Below are positions 11,567 through 24,501 of a DNA stretch of 64,000 nt, piece after piece. The notes under the pieces are model-generated. The model had not been told where the DNA came from, did no database searches, and was given only the letters and a program-made list of their open reading frames with translations. The stretch spans positions 11,350,266 to 11,414,265 of the forward strand of contig SSBO01000012.1 in assembly GCA_005281725.1 (NCBI GenBank), written 5' to 3'. Positions within the stretch are counted from its first letter, which is position 1. Each line of letters starts with the position of its first letter. This stretch comes from Wuchereria bancrofti (lineage: Eukaryota > Nematoda > Chromadorea > Rhabditida > Onchocercidae). Made by a program: the position numbers and the translations under genes.

Positions 11567-14500
11567 CAATACACTTGTTCCACCAAAACCAACACGCCGA
11601 AGAATGAAGGAGCCAAAGCAGGTACCCTAACCCTCATATTTATATACGCTTAAGGCTCGTCGTAATCGTGCTGTATACCTTGTTTAAAATATATGACACC
11701 ATGTATTATTAACAATGCTGATATATATTTACGATAATAGGTTTTATTTAACGTTTCAAGATATTCGGTAATCATGTTTTTTGTTTTTTTTTTCTGTCTT
11801 CGTAAATGTGAGGATTCATACATACAATGTCAGGTTATTGATTTCTCTTAACCATTATTAGATAGATACATTCTCTGTGTTGTAGCGATCTGCGGAAGAA
11901 CTGGCAGAAAGGCAACGTTTTCGAGAGCAAAGGCGTCTGGAAAAGAAATTAGCAAAACAGAGAGCGTCAACTTCGACACTTCCAGAGACTAGAAAAAAAA
12001 AGGTAAAGTCTACTCTTTATACTTTGTTCTGGAAAGTATTCACTACGACAATATAGAAAAAAGTCTGGAAAAAAAATTGGAAGTCGAATTGTTTGCAACT
12101 AATGTCTAGATAGATGAAGAAGGAAGAAGAAAATGTCTCCATAAAAAATAGAACTTTTTCTTTCTTCTGTTTTATGAACAAATTTCCATCATATTGTAAA
12201 TTAGCCAACTTAGTGATGTAACATCTTACATCCTCTTTCGGTAAGGACAAGCAGATATTTCTCCCTCTTAATGCATTTATCTGTAACTTAGTGTTTGAAA
12301 AATGATTATTCAAATTGATAATATTGATTAAAAGTATTAAACGATGCCGTTTTTCTATGTAATCGAATTAAAATGAAAACCCATCAAACTACATTGTCGT
12401 GAATATTGGGAATGAATGTTACTTAGCCTGTTTTTATATTTTTTTTTGATCGTTTCTGAAGTAGCTAAATTGTAAGTATAATGTATTGTAATCCATGCTT
12501 TTATGCTTTTGGTGTGACAGTATGATCAACGAAACATTCATGGAGAATTATAGCTGTTGCAGTTGTAGCATTTACATATTCATCTAAATATTTTATAGTA
12601 GTTACAGTTAAGCCAATACAAAGTTCAAGAAATGTCCATTAACCGCTGCCTTTTACTACTGTAGTACTTTTTGGATAAACATTTCCTTTGGAATATATTT
12701 ACTTTGCCGCAGCTGAAGTCTTAAATTTATTAAAACTGCATTCCAAACTACCATTATCGCATATCTTTTCTTGTTTAACATCCCCATGCTACTTTTATGC
12801 ATTAAACTGCATTCGAAATTCTTATTTGTTATTTGTCTCTGACATTAATATTATCTTTTCTGCTCTTTAGTTTTCTGTATGGCTGGTCAATCGTATTGTA
12901 AGGTTGTTTCTCTATAAGTTTACTAGTTTAGCCTGTAGTTTAATCCTTGATGAAAAGCATTCTCGGAGAGTTTGCTCCAAAATTCGTGAAATTTTAGTGA
13001 TCCCACGCACATTACTTTTACTTATGTGTCGAGTGGTTTTTGATTTTACTTTTCATTTCTTCATACTTCACTTTTCAGGAGGGATTTTTCGTCATTTCTC
13101 ATAAGCTTGCATTGTTAAAGATTCATATTTATCACCCTATCATATTTATCACTAAACTAAACCATAATTGCATTAGATAGTCTTTTGCTTGTTAGAACAT
13201 ATCGCGTGCAGTCACTTTCCAACTCTCCTTTGAAAGCATGTGTAACGTTTGCAATAAGGTGGATTATTTTTATTTTTTACAAATTTCCTTTACTTCCCTT
13301 GCTGGTAGATATAGTTGATTAGGCATTGTCTTACTGAAAATTCTGCTGCTTCTAAAAGTGGTATTTTGCTTACAGACATATGATAGATACTGCACCGTTA
13401 CATAGCCACTTTTTATCATATATAATCCGACAATACACCAATACAAGGAGGGGCAAAACCTGCTTAACGTATGCAATCTAAAGTGTTCCATTTGTTTGTT
13501 ACTTGAAATATCAACTACAGAAAAACCGAATTTTACAAGTATAACTGGAGCTAGTTACATGGTGTAATTCTATTGTTTCATTAAGTTTCCAATTTTTTCA
13601 GAAGCTGAAAGAAGGATCCGGCAATGGTTCACCGAAAAAAGCATCAGCTGAGCACAAAACTACTGCAAAAACGACTAAAGCTAAAAATTCGATGATGAAA
13701 GAAACAACGAAAGCAAAGCCTTTAACGGTATTTCCTCTGAGTTATCACAACGCTTATTCACCATTTTCCAAATACATAAAAGCAACCTGCTTATTATTCC
13801 ACTAATGAATATTTTCAAATCCTTTCTTAGAATGAACAAGTGCAGCATACAGTAAATGTGGTAGAACAAGAGATAGCTGCAATAAAATTAAACACACTGA
13901 AAGCGATGAAAGTCCCGAAGTTACGAAATGAGTCTATACCAAAGCGACAATATCTGATGTCGACTCAAGGGCAGAAAATAAACCAATCGTCATCCCCAAT
14001 AAAGCTGGAACAAAAAGAACTGGTGCAGTCAAAAAAGGTAGCATTCAGTGTTTCGCTTAAGAACAGAGAAACTTGTCACTTAAGGACAGAAAATCCTCGT
14101 AATCATATTCTATAATGCAGAATGTTCACAGTTGGGGAGGGAAATTGGAGTTTCGAGACAATACGATTGTCCAGGATATTCCTTGTTATTTTTTTCACTT
14201 TTTATTACAAAGGAATTTTTAATGAGCAAGTTAATCTTAGTTTAAAATACTACTTCTAGTAATGCAAAAGGAATGTGCCTATCGAATGAGGACTGATTAA
14301 AATTTTTTGGTGTTTTAAATATTGCTGAACTAAACGAAATACGGAATACCTTTATACCACTAATTATTGTGCTCATTATAGTTCTATGGATAGGTAGCAG
14401 AAGACGGATATCAAAAGTATAGATTTCATAAAAGGAGAGATATTGCATATTGAATGTACTCTTTATTAGTGTTTACTACAGCATAACTTATTCTTTCCCA

Positions 14501-17500
14501 TCCTTTGTGTAATTATTAGCTTGTAACGAACTGTAAACAAAACTGGTAAGAAACCGTCGGAAAAAAGGGGCTAGTTGAAGAAATCATTAAAAAAGCAAGG
14601 GATGACAAAATACAATTCTTGATTTTTACTCAGTTGCAAGAGCCAGTTGTTCCAATAGTTCTGCACTTTTTATCCAAAGTACAGTGTTCCATCTTTTCGT
14701 TTCATTATAAGTTTAGCTAATCACCACATCCACAGCTATGTTCTTTTTGTAGCTGTCGGTGTGGTTATTGTTCCTCTGGACTTCACTGACATTACTAGGA
14801 CCTTCTTGTCATCCTGTTCACCGAGTGTAGAGTGTTTCCCAGTGGTGGTACTGCCGTACCGTCAGGTACCAATGTAAAACGGTCCATTGCCCAGACTAAG
14901 TTCACGATAATTGGTAATGATAATCTTTTGTAACCTGCCTACGAATGAGGTTGCCAGTGATTCGATCTTGATTTTCCAAACACACCTCATTAGTTTTTCA
15001 GTACTTTAGTTTGGAAAATATCTGGAACCGGGCACTGCTTTCTCTTCCTACCCTACTTTTTTAACGTAAAGAATACCCGGATATGGTTTTCTCTACGCTG
15101 TTAGAATTTATAACTCCTTGCAAAATTTTTGAATTTACGCTTTTTATTAGTTTTTATAAACAAGTTGTTTACTGAACATGCTTAGGTATTTTCTTACACT
15201 TAAAAACGAAAAAAGTTTATAAATGTGTTAGGTACTTGATCAGAATTTTGTAGAAGATTTCACAGAACAAGCTTCATTATTTTGGTAGAATAGTAGTATG
15301 TCTCAGCATGTATTGCAGAATTCTTTCAGTTTCTTACTAAAATGTTTCTTCATCTTATGGATTTGTTTGCCGCATCACAGCACTTTCCTAGAAGCTTTGT
15401 TAATATTTTACTTTACTTTTGTCATACAATAGTCAGTTTCTTAAATGTTACATGTTTTTGAAAACAAGAAGCGTTGCTTAGATTCAGGTCTTGTTCGAAG
15501 TTTCCACAATACTCGATTTTCATGCCACTTTAATATGTGTTGTTGCTGTCCAGTTTAACTTTGAAAATTTTTACATGAGACACCCCGAACAATCTTGCAT
15601 ATATCATATTTGACATCCTATACTACCTTGCATGAGACGGATATTTTAGCTTATTTTCTGGAAAAGCTATTCCATAACGCTCCATGGGATACTTTCTATC
15701 GTCCTTTTATGTTTTACGTGATTCTTCATATTCTGCTATAACTTTAGTTTAGGAAAGAGAACAAAAATTTTGATAGTTTCATTGTCTGCTCATTCAGTTA
15801 TTTGCGCCAATCCTCCGCTTTATACCTCGATAATATATACCACTGTCATTCTGAAAAGCCATAATTTGTTGTGTCATTTCGTACACATTTATGTTCTTCT
15901 GCAATGCTTCTTAGTTTCTTGCAGTCTTCATCTTCAAAAAAATATAGATAAGCATACTAAAAAAAAAAATAAAATAAAAAAAAAGAAAAAGATCAGCATA
16001 CTCAATCTTCTATACATCGGCTTTCACATTGCTCTATTAAATCAAGATCCACCTTACCTCCAGTCAATTTAGTTTTTTTTTTTTATAGCAGTTAACATCA
16101 ATTTCTATCGATTTATAACTAGAATGTGTCTTGGAATATTCTTTTCTAGTTCAGGGATAACACTAATGTTAGTCGTTAATCCAATTACGATGATGTTAGT
16201 GGCGGATGCCACACAACGTCTTTTTATATCGTTTATTTTATGTAACTAGTTTTGTTTCTTTTCCTTTACAAATACTGTCGTTCATTTCATTTGATTTTTG
16301 ATGGATTGCCTTCAAAATGCAACGTTTATTATTTTGTGCAGCTCTTGCCAAGCTTTTATTTACAGATTTTCTGCTTTCCTTCTTCGTCATCTCTTCAAAT
16401 TTTTGCTTTGAAATCTTCCGTGATGACCATATAGATTGACATGTCAACGGTGACTTTTAAAGTTCACTGTAGTCCTTACCTTCTTTTTTAGGCGCATTGA
16501 TTTAAATGCACTTTATATGATTTGTTTCTGCCTATTTTACGAGTAAGAATGGCGAATTAAGCAACATAAAGAAAATTTTGGAGGTTCATATCATATAAAA
16601 CTCATTCCTGCAGTTACTGCCTAATCCCTTTTTTGGGAACACTTTACTTTCATGTTCTCCGTAGATTTTACATTTGGTTCTTTCAGTAAGATTTGCACCA
16701 AGATATTCATGGATGTTCCACTTTCCTGTGAATGCTTATGACTCATTCTTATATTAGTGCATATTGAGATATCATATCCGGAAACATCTAAGAATGTTAA
16801 GTATCTCGCGCCACTTGACCGTTCAAGAATTCGTCGATGGCATTGGATCGTTTTATAGACTTTGGCAGTCTATTAAGTTTCAAATAGCAAATTGATTGGT
16901 GTCTCACATTTCTATTTGATGCCGTACATAAATACATCCGATTACATCTTCCGGCGTCGAATTTCTTAATGACTTACGACTCAAAGCTAACACTAAGGGC
17001 TGAACTCCTATCTTTACTGTAATCAGCCAAATATGAGATCTCATGAAGATCACTTAATAGTTGCGGAACTCCTAGGATGGAGAGAGCAATGAATAAGCGA
17101 ATTTTATAATTTGTGGCGATTTATCAAGAAAAATGAATTCAACTGGAAAAAATGGTTTTTAATAAGGATTCCGCTTCCCAAGCCATTCTATTAACAAAGA
17201 ATAAGTTTCTTTGTTAACATTATTTTATCTTTGATTTTTAAAACAACGAACGGTAGAAGTCTTTGAATTTTTAATGCACAAGAATTTGATGGGCACATAA
17301 TCACATTTAGGAGGTCGACCAAGATCCCGTTGTTAGTAGCGCTAAAGTAGGCACTGTTTACGAATTCTTGAAAGAAAATGTATTGATAAAGAAATAACTG
17401 TACAATTTGGACAGGTTCACTCTTGTTGTTAAAGTGATGTTTCTTTGTTTCTTTCATTCTCTTTTCGGGAACTTTCGTTAAATTTCTTTTGGTGACGTAC

Positions 17501-19107
17501 TGTTACTATTACAATGGTAGATGACCACATACGGTAAATTTGGGTCAGAAGCGTGTAGGCTGTGATCAAAGAAATTTTTTTTAACGGTTTTTCACTGAAA
17601 GGTTAATTCATCTTGAAAAATGATCATGGAATTATGGTGGAAGTTGATACAAGACAGTCAGTAATTTGAAACACGGTTTTGTTCTTTTCTGAAACAGTGT
17701 AGACTTTGAGTACTTTGTGTGTTTTTTACGTGTTTTAAAAGATGAATATATAGGAAATGCAAATGAAGGTTAAACAGTCAACACTTCTCATTCAGACAGC
17801 AAACGGTGATGAACAGAATGAAATTTATGGAAGTGCAGGAAGAGTTAAAGAAACAAGTAAGGAACAGAAGAAAAAAAGAAATCGACGATCAGATCCTAAC
17901 AGTCTCTTGTTAGAACATGATTTCGTTGGTGTATGTATTATTATTATTTTGGAATTTTGTTTCATTGCATATGTCTTACTTGATGTCCAGTTGTTGGATT
18001 TTTGTTGGTGTTAGAAAAGGAATAACTTATATATTAATAAATTAGGTTAGTTAATGTACTATTACTGCTTTACACAGATTACAGACTCGCATGCATAGAT
18101 TTAAGGTTTGAAAATTAAATTCTAAATTTCATGTTTTATTTTCAGATTAAGAAACAAGAGGAGGATATTTCGGAAAAGAAAAAGATTAAAGGATTAAATG
18201 AGGTTTGCAAAAAGTTATTGTTACTAGTCATTTCACATGCAAAATAAGAAGTGTTCCTTATTAAAAATCTAATACATTTTATAATTGCAACTATTTTGAA
18301 GTTTTTACTTGATTTTTTGTTATCTCTGGCTATGGAGTATAGCTGAATGAAGTTAATTTGATTTGATTTTCTAGTCTGTAATGTATCTCGCAATGGATCA
18401 GAGTTGTGCCGAGGAGGGCAAAGAATTTAAGACTGAAAAGATAATGGATCATATAACGCTCTCCAGTGGTAAAATCCCAAAACATTCAGGTATATACTTT
18501 AGGGAGTTTATTTAGTTATAGATACATGAATTAGACACTTCGTCAGTGCAACCTTTTTAGTTTTCAGCTGTTAGGTGTAGCTTTCCACAATAGCCGTTAT
18601 TTTCATTAGATAAATGGATCACTGTATTTTACGTGTTAACTTGGCGGATATAGTAACAATATGGAATGGTGGATGAAAAAGGTGGTTTGATGAAGAAGCA
18701 CGGAGACACCAATAACTTGAATACGTAGTAGTACTGAGACTCCTGCACTGGAATTCCTAGCAATCTTGGGTTGATTAAGAAATTCAGGCAGCAAAACTAT
18801 TTGAGATTCTTACGTGGTGTTATTTGTGCCATTTTGAACTTATATTTTATGAAATGTTTCAGAAACGTCGGAAACAGAAATGATCATGAAGAGATCCATT
18901 TCAGAGGAGCTAGATATAAACACGGGGAAGCTGGCACAACAATATTCAGAACCATTGGGTGGTCCAAATCTCAGCTTGAGTGGTAATGTTAGTGGGGTTC
19001 GTCGCTGCACTTTAAATATTAAGGAATCTCCTTGGAATATTTTAAAACTTTTACACGGAGAGCATAAAGAAAATTTAGCATTTCTGGCATCTTACGACTT
19101 TAAGTGA
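11567..19107 (+). CDS. Basic multi-exon protein with a shugoshin-like C-terminal box (5' end unresolved)
   Basis: Exons in phase: 11567-11621, 11886-12002, 13602-13727, 13831-14037, 17754-17924, 18146-18202, 18375-18489 and 18863-19107 (stop TGA), about 365 residues. A further exon at 11120-11158 has a good acceptor and donor but its ATG is out of frame, so the true start is uncertain; an ATG at 11604 is possible. The N-terminus is a charged helix (AEELAERQRFREQRRLEKKL). The middle is Lys/Ser/Thr-rich and disordered-looking. The C-terminus carries VRRCTLNIKESPWNILKL, which resembles the basic C-terminal motif by which shugoshins bind phosphorylated H2A (RR..LN.KEPS.N.KL). That reading is inference; an ordinary nucleolar or chromatin protein is the alternative. 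The 14038-17753 intron (3.7 kb) shows nothing recognisable. Confidence 0.6.
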
Positions 19108-19290
19108 TTACGGAACGTGATTCAAATTCTTTTTGTACTAAGTACTAATCTCTTCGAAGAATTGTATATGTTTACATTTGTTAAGCTATGAATTACCCAG
19201 CAGGCATCTCTAAGATTGAAACTTGTAAAATCGACCATTAGCAAATACATAATAGATGCATATTGTTCAGATCTCCCCGAATCCAATCTA

Positions 19291-19302
19291 TTAAAATTAT
19301 AG
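19291..19302 (+). promoter_or_regulatory. Candidate trans-splice acceptor for the NOP16 frame
   Basis: TTAAAATTATAG lies 3 nt before the ATG at 19306 and 184 nt after the stop of the upstream gene. That spacing suits a downstream gene of a nematode operon. The alternative is a cis acceptor that joins the two frames. Confidence 0.4.
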
Positions 19303-19305
19303 AGT

Positions 19306-19809
19306 ATGACTGCAACATCTTGTGCAAAAGAGGCAGAATATGATATGGATGTTGAGAAACAATCAGTCGTTCTGTTATCACAAATGGATGAAGTAAATCG
19401 TGTCCTGCCAGTCCGTGATCGCATCTGCAAACTTTTACCCCGTGACATCCAGTTTTGTGTGCACATGATTGAGAAACATGGAGAAAACTACGAGGTAATT
19501 TTTTCTCACCATTACATTTAACTTTAATTCAGAGAATTATTCTCACAGTGTCCTATTCCATTAGTAATTTTCGTTTGCAATTATCTTTTGTCCAAATTAA
19601 TCAGCTATTTGTCAAGTAACTTGCTTGATTTACACCAACTGAGTCCGTAGTGTTACATCAGTTGTTTTAAGGCAATGGAAAAAGATCAAGGCAATATTTT
19701 CCGTGACTCAGCCAAGGGAATAGCGCGAAAAATACGAATTTTCAAGGAAAGCCCACAATATGAAGCATATTTGAAAAAAAAGACTGAATCTTTTGGTTCA
19801 GTTGCATAG
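19306..19809 (+). CDS. NOP16: NOP16-family nucleolar protein, C-terminal domain
   Basis: Two exons, 19306-19494 and 19672-19809 (stop TAG), give 108 residues. The end LPRDIQFCVHMIEKHGENYE | AMEKDQGNIFRDSAKGIARK matches the hallmark NOP16 C-terminal block (a VENHGEDYKAMARD-like core, then a Tyr/Asp-rich stretch and KIR). NOP16 takes part in 60S ribosomal subunit assembly in the nucleolus. Human NOP16 is about 178 residues, so the basic N-terminal ~70 residues are missing from this frame. They may lie in an unrecognised exon. Alternatively a donor at the very end of the preceding gene (TTTAA|GTGATT, about 19104) may splice into 19305 in frame, fusing the two. The gene converges on the minus-strand gene at 20486. 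Confidence 0.75.
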
Positions 19810-20485
19810 TTTTTCATGTCGTCTGAAGTCTGATTTGGCTTATTCGTTCTACTTGTTAATGTCACAATAAGACAAAATTATCTTGGCATAAGCGTTTTCC
19901 TGGTCGCGATTATTCTCCTTTAGCTACATGTAATTTTTCTGCATAAGTTTTTAGTTATTTAAAATTGTAATCTTGGAGAAGTAATCTCGTATTACTCCAG
20001 TAAAGTATAAGTTGGTTAATTATTGTTGTGAAATTTGTGCGACTTCTGGAATTTTTTTTTGCACGCGTTCTTACAAAGATTTTACCGTCATCAGTTGCGT
20101 TTGTTATTCGGTTAAGGCTTTTCTGTGCTTTTCCAGATTACATATATACTAGATTTAATAGGAAAATTGTGAGAGCTTCTATGAAACAACGCTCACGAAA
20201 CATCTTTTTGAGCAAAAGTAAATGTTTCCAAACAAGTACTTAACTGTATATGCATGTACTACATTTGGCTAGCGCACTTTCATTATATCTCCTCTTGGAT
20301 TTAAATGAGCATATTAAGGAAGTAAATTGAAAGCACTATGGTCAGGCGATATGTTTGTAAATCTAGGAGAAATGCATAGTTAAATTTGTATATTTATAAA
20401 ACTACTGTCAAGAAAAAGACTTTTGGAGGGAAGTGGGTTATTGCAAATTGCAGGATAAAACAAGGTATGAGTTCCCTACCACCAT

Positions 20486-22225
20486 TTAAAAAAGCTTTCT
20501 TGGTTTAGCGTTAAAATTCACCCATTCAGCAGCACCGTCCTCAGGTAGACGATTTAAAATAGTAGCACCTTCGAGTAAGAAACTGATATCGACAAGACCA
20601 AAGTATATTCGTGTGTCAGGATTTACCGAATACAGACAATAGTTTGGCAGCCGCTTCTCACGACAGACCTACAACCAGCTTCATTTAAATGTTTTTAAAA
20701 AATAGTTCGCAGGCAATGCAGGTGGATAAATGGGTAGGTGGGGAGTGTTATGACTTTATTCACTTCAAGAAGCATATAAAAAACCTACCGCAGCATTGTG
20801 CATTTCGTCGATGAATGTTTCTTCTAAAATCCATTCGTCTTGCAATTTGCCGTCCAGTGATACAGTGGTTGATGTAATGAAACACCTCGGTCGATACCGT
20901 TCTCTCGGTTCAATATGAAAATTCAGTCGGCTTAAGTCTGAGAGTAGCCCCTCTCCAGTTGCCTAAAAAAAACCGGTAGGTCACTGGAATTTGAAAATAT
21001 ATGCAAAAAGCATTTTTTTAATAAATTTAAAATATAATACGGTTGAGAAAAAGTTCAGATGTTAACAGAACTATGGGAAGGATTTGCTTTTTTTTAAAGA
21101 AATATGATGCCTCCATACTCTCGAGTCCTACAAAGCTTCAGATAATCTTAGGAACTTCGGATTCTCATGATATGATATTACCATTTAAAGCACCAATTTC
21201 TACAGAAACTCACTTTAAGGACTGCTTCCTTCAAGCACCAGTACCGATAGAAATAAATCATTTTCATTTGATCAGTTGCTTGGGTCCTCATCATTCTTAA
21301 CTCTTCCGGACCAGCTGATTTTGCCATTGATGTGATATAATCATCAGCAGATTTATTATTTCTTTCTTTATCCAACCGCATGCAATCTATACCAACCTGA
21401 AAATTGTTCTCATCGATCCATTATTTTGAAATGATGAATTTAGCATGTTTTTCCCAAAAGCATACAACGAACGGGCTGTTAAAGCTTTCTCATTACTAAA
21501 ATATATTAAAAAATATAACGCACTCAGCAATAAATGATTTTTTTTCCTAGAATAAGGGGACCTCAAGTATTACCTACCCTCGGCGAGCAGCTACTCGCGA
21601 ATGCTACATAATCTCCCTGGTGTGACACATTGAAGCCATATTTTGTATTACTTGGACTCATGAGATATGGCTTTCCTTTTTCTGTTCGTCCAAATTCAAT
21701 CGTACTCCATTCCACATTTGACAAGCGTCTTGTAGCCTACACAATATTATTTAGAAACTGAAAGCTGAAAGGTCCTCCTGTATATATGTATATATATACA
21801 CATATATATATGTTCTTACATATGTGTCTCTATATATAGTGACAAAAAAAAACTGAGGACCAATTGAAACTGATAAATCTGAAATAAAATACCTATAAAT
21901 AAATCAAGTGAAACAACCTGACGAAGAAAAAGACGCCCTAGTATGGAAGCGAGCGTATCATCCTTATAACGAAATCTTGCAGCCTTAGCACATTCTTCCT
22001 ATAACTTCACAAGGTATAACCATAATGACTTGTACTGTACGTTCAGTCTTGAGAATCAATAGAAAAAGCTGATGGGAACAGTGAAATGGATAATTGAACA
22101 GAGCGGTTACTTACAGCAGTCAACGACTGAACAGCTTTTCGAAAGTCCGCTTCAAAATTTATGCTGTTTAATGTTTCGTTAAGACTAATTGCCAAACGGT
22201 GGCACTTGCAATCTCTGGCCTGCAT
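20486..22225 (-). CDS. AASDHPPT: 4'-phosphopantetheinyl transferase (AASDHPPT type)
   Basis: Six exons in reading order: 22225-22115, 21998-21918, 21736-21578, 21396-21214, 20962-20789 and 20668-20486. They give 296 residues with perfect phase (human about 309). The enzyme transfers phosphopantetheine from CoA to a serine of acyl, peptidyl or aminoacyl carrier proteins. Family signatures are in order: GRTEKGKPYL, then NVSHQGDYVAFA, then VGIDCMRL with the metal-binding Asp at an exon start, then RYWCLKEAVLKATGEGL with the W..KEA motif, and LSRLNFHI. The substrate-lid region ends in a long hydrophilic tail. The start is chosen because the ATG sits 9 nt after a TTTCAG acceptor on the minus strand. 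All metal ligands appear present, so an active enzyme is expected. Confidence 0.93.
21776..21840. repeat. TA/TG microsatellite
   Basis: An imperfect (TA)n/(TATATG) and CACATATATA tract inside an intron of the AASDHPPT gene. No coding impact. Confidence 0.8.
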
Positions 22226-22234
22226 TAATAACGA

Positions 22235-22242
22235 CTGAAATC
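22235..22242 (-). promoter_or_regulatory. Candidate SL trans-splice acceptor of the AASDHPPT gene
   Basis: On the minus strand GATTTCAG is followed by 9 nt and the ATG. No upstream exon in phase was found, so addition of a spliced leader is the simplest reading. Confidence 0.5.
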
Positions 22243-24315
22243 ATCAATGATGAACAAGAAAAAATGGAAGTGAAATGTCCCAGCGCAATGACCAGCATAA
22301 GTAATGCAAGCTATGGTCAAGGTTCCCTTGGACAATTCCATCACAACAACATGAAATTCTCAAGTGTACAACGGTTGGCACTGAATAATGTCAAAGAAGT
22401 CATCAGCAGAACGTATAATACAAAAAAACTGTACCAGTCGGCCGGTAACAATTCCCCGATAAAGTGAACACCACAGTAGTACAACATAAGTCAAATACCC
22501 TTCAGATACTGCCATTGCAGTCGGTAGGAGAGCTCTTATCGCCGATGCAAATCGATGATTTTCATTTACGAGGCAGGCCTCTGCACCTCGTCTTGCACAG
22601 TCACCAATCTCCAGCAAATGTTCAGAAATGCATCAAAAGCAGGAATGATTCCAGCACAAATTCTTTTACATCGAGATGTTACCAATGGCAGATAAGATAT
22701 CAAAATGAAACCAAAAGACGAAAGTGATAAAATCTGATTTCAAAGCTCCTCTCACAAACACGCTCATACCCCATTTGTACACCAATGATTAGTACTTTTC
22801 AGGAAGTTCGGTCCCTCTCGATAGGCAGTGTACGGAATCCGGCACGTCCTTCTTCCATTTACAATCGCGTATGTACATGTATTTTCATGCCGTCGTGAGT
22901 TAACCCAGAATATGAACTCTAGCATTATCAGTGGGACGAAGTTAATGCGTCCTTTATCCTCAATGCTAAAATTGTTTCCATTGTATGCTCTCCAAACCGT
23001 TAACAGCGTACCAAGTATAAGTGCAAAATCAAACCGCTAAAAAGAGGTTCGTGAAAGCTGTAAGACTAATCAAAGTGAACCTGTGAAAGAACTGGAAAAA
23101 GCAATAATCTAGCACTGCATAATAATTTCGATGCAAATGTCTTCCGAACTCGGATATAAATTAATTGCCGGGAAAATATATAAAAAGCTCTAATCTCAAG
23201 CTTGCAAACGGTAGAGACCATGTTGCAAAACGGCAATCACCCCCAATATTTCTATGGAATTAGGCTAGAACAAACACAGACCACTCAGATGTAATAGTGG
23301 TACCAAGGTCACCCATATACGAAAAAACACGAAATACACTGCTCGTCCCGCTGATCTTCCATTTTATCGGGACTATCTCGAACTTTCAACCGCTTATTGA
23401 GATACTTCGTATTCTATTACATCTCCAATCCTAAACTAAGACCGGAACTTCCTCGAATCAATTCGAACTTTCGAGTCCCTTACGTACAGAAGATTGACCA
23501 GCAACCCGGCACACCATCTCGATCATGTCATATCCAACACCACTGGGTCATGCATGTGCGATACAAACCCCACTAAATACGACTTCCAAAATCTGGCTTC
23601 GTACTGTACTAACATCTTGTCTAGATCTGCCTAATTCGGAGTCTCTCACTACTGGAAATGAAAATAAATCCTCATCCCAAACTCTAGACACCCCGAAGGT
23701 ACTTCAGTAGCGTCATAAAATTAGTATGAACTTCTTTCCCTTTTCTCCACTAGGCACTTTGCAACTCCATCAAGCCTGGCCTCATTAAACTCAGCATTAA
23801 CATGGACAAAGTCGGAAACACTTGGCTCCACAGCTGAATTTCATCTAAAATATCCAATCAACAAATGAAGGACCCCTTACTTTGTCGAAATAAAAGGAAC
23901 ACGAGCTCATATCATATCAACAAAGTATCAGAATCTATCTTCAACATGCAGCAACAAATATGACAAAAATACCACGTAATATGAGTGAGAATAAAAAAAC
24001 GATTCTGAATCAATCAGCAAATATTGAGCAGCGGATTTATGGAGAATGTGAGATGCACAGGAAACATTATGATTAAGTACCATCAAATTCACTAAATTGA
24101 ACAAAACACAAAGAAGTTCCATCCTCACTGCGATCTAGGAAACAGAAAGGAAGTAATCATTATTTCACCCAATTTCAAAATGCATCCTAACATTTCAGCC
24201 ATTCAGTCGATTCCACATCGTTTTCTCACTACATAATGGAAGTTCAACCAAACCAAACACATCAGAGAAAAGTACTTTTACAGTTCATCTCACCCTTCAT
24301 AACGAAAGCTGCCAC
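22243..24315. other. Intergenic, about 2.1 kb, no gene supported
   Basis: This lies between two head-to-tail minus-strand genes. Frames on both strands at 22189-22727 are somewhat richer in G and C than the surroundings but have no splice partners. Nothing recognisable. Confidence 0.45.
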
Positions 24316-24422
24316 TTAATTGCTTTCATCACTATCTTCCATATTTCCATCATCCTCCTCATCCTCACCATCATTATCATCACCGTCATTAACATTATCA
24401 TTGTCACTATCATCATCATTAC

Positions 24423-24501
<79 letters not shown>

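Noticed and set aside
15957..15992. A-rich run (AAAAATAAAATAAAAAAAAAG) as a possible retroposon tail
   Set aside because: There is no target-site duplication and no retroposon body upstream; simple AT-rich intron sequence explains it.
22189..22727. Overlapping frames upstream of the AASDHPPT gene, both strands
   Set aside because: They are slightly GC-richer, but they have no consistent splice sites, and the minus-strand reading ends before the SL-like acceptor of the gene.
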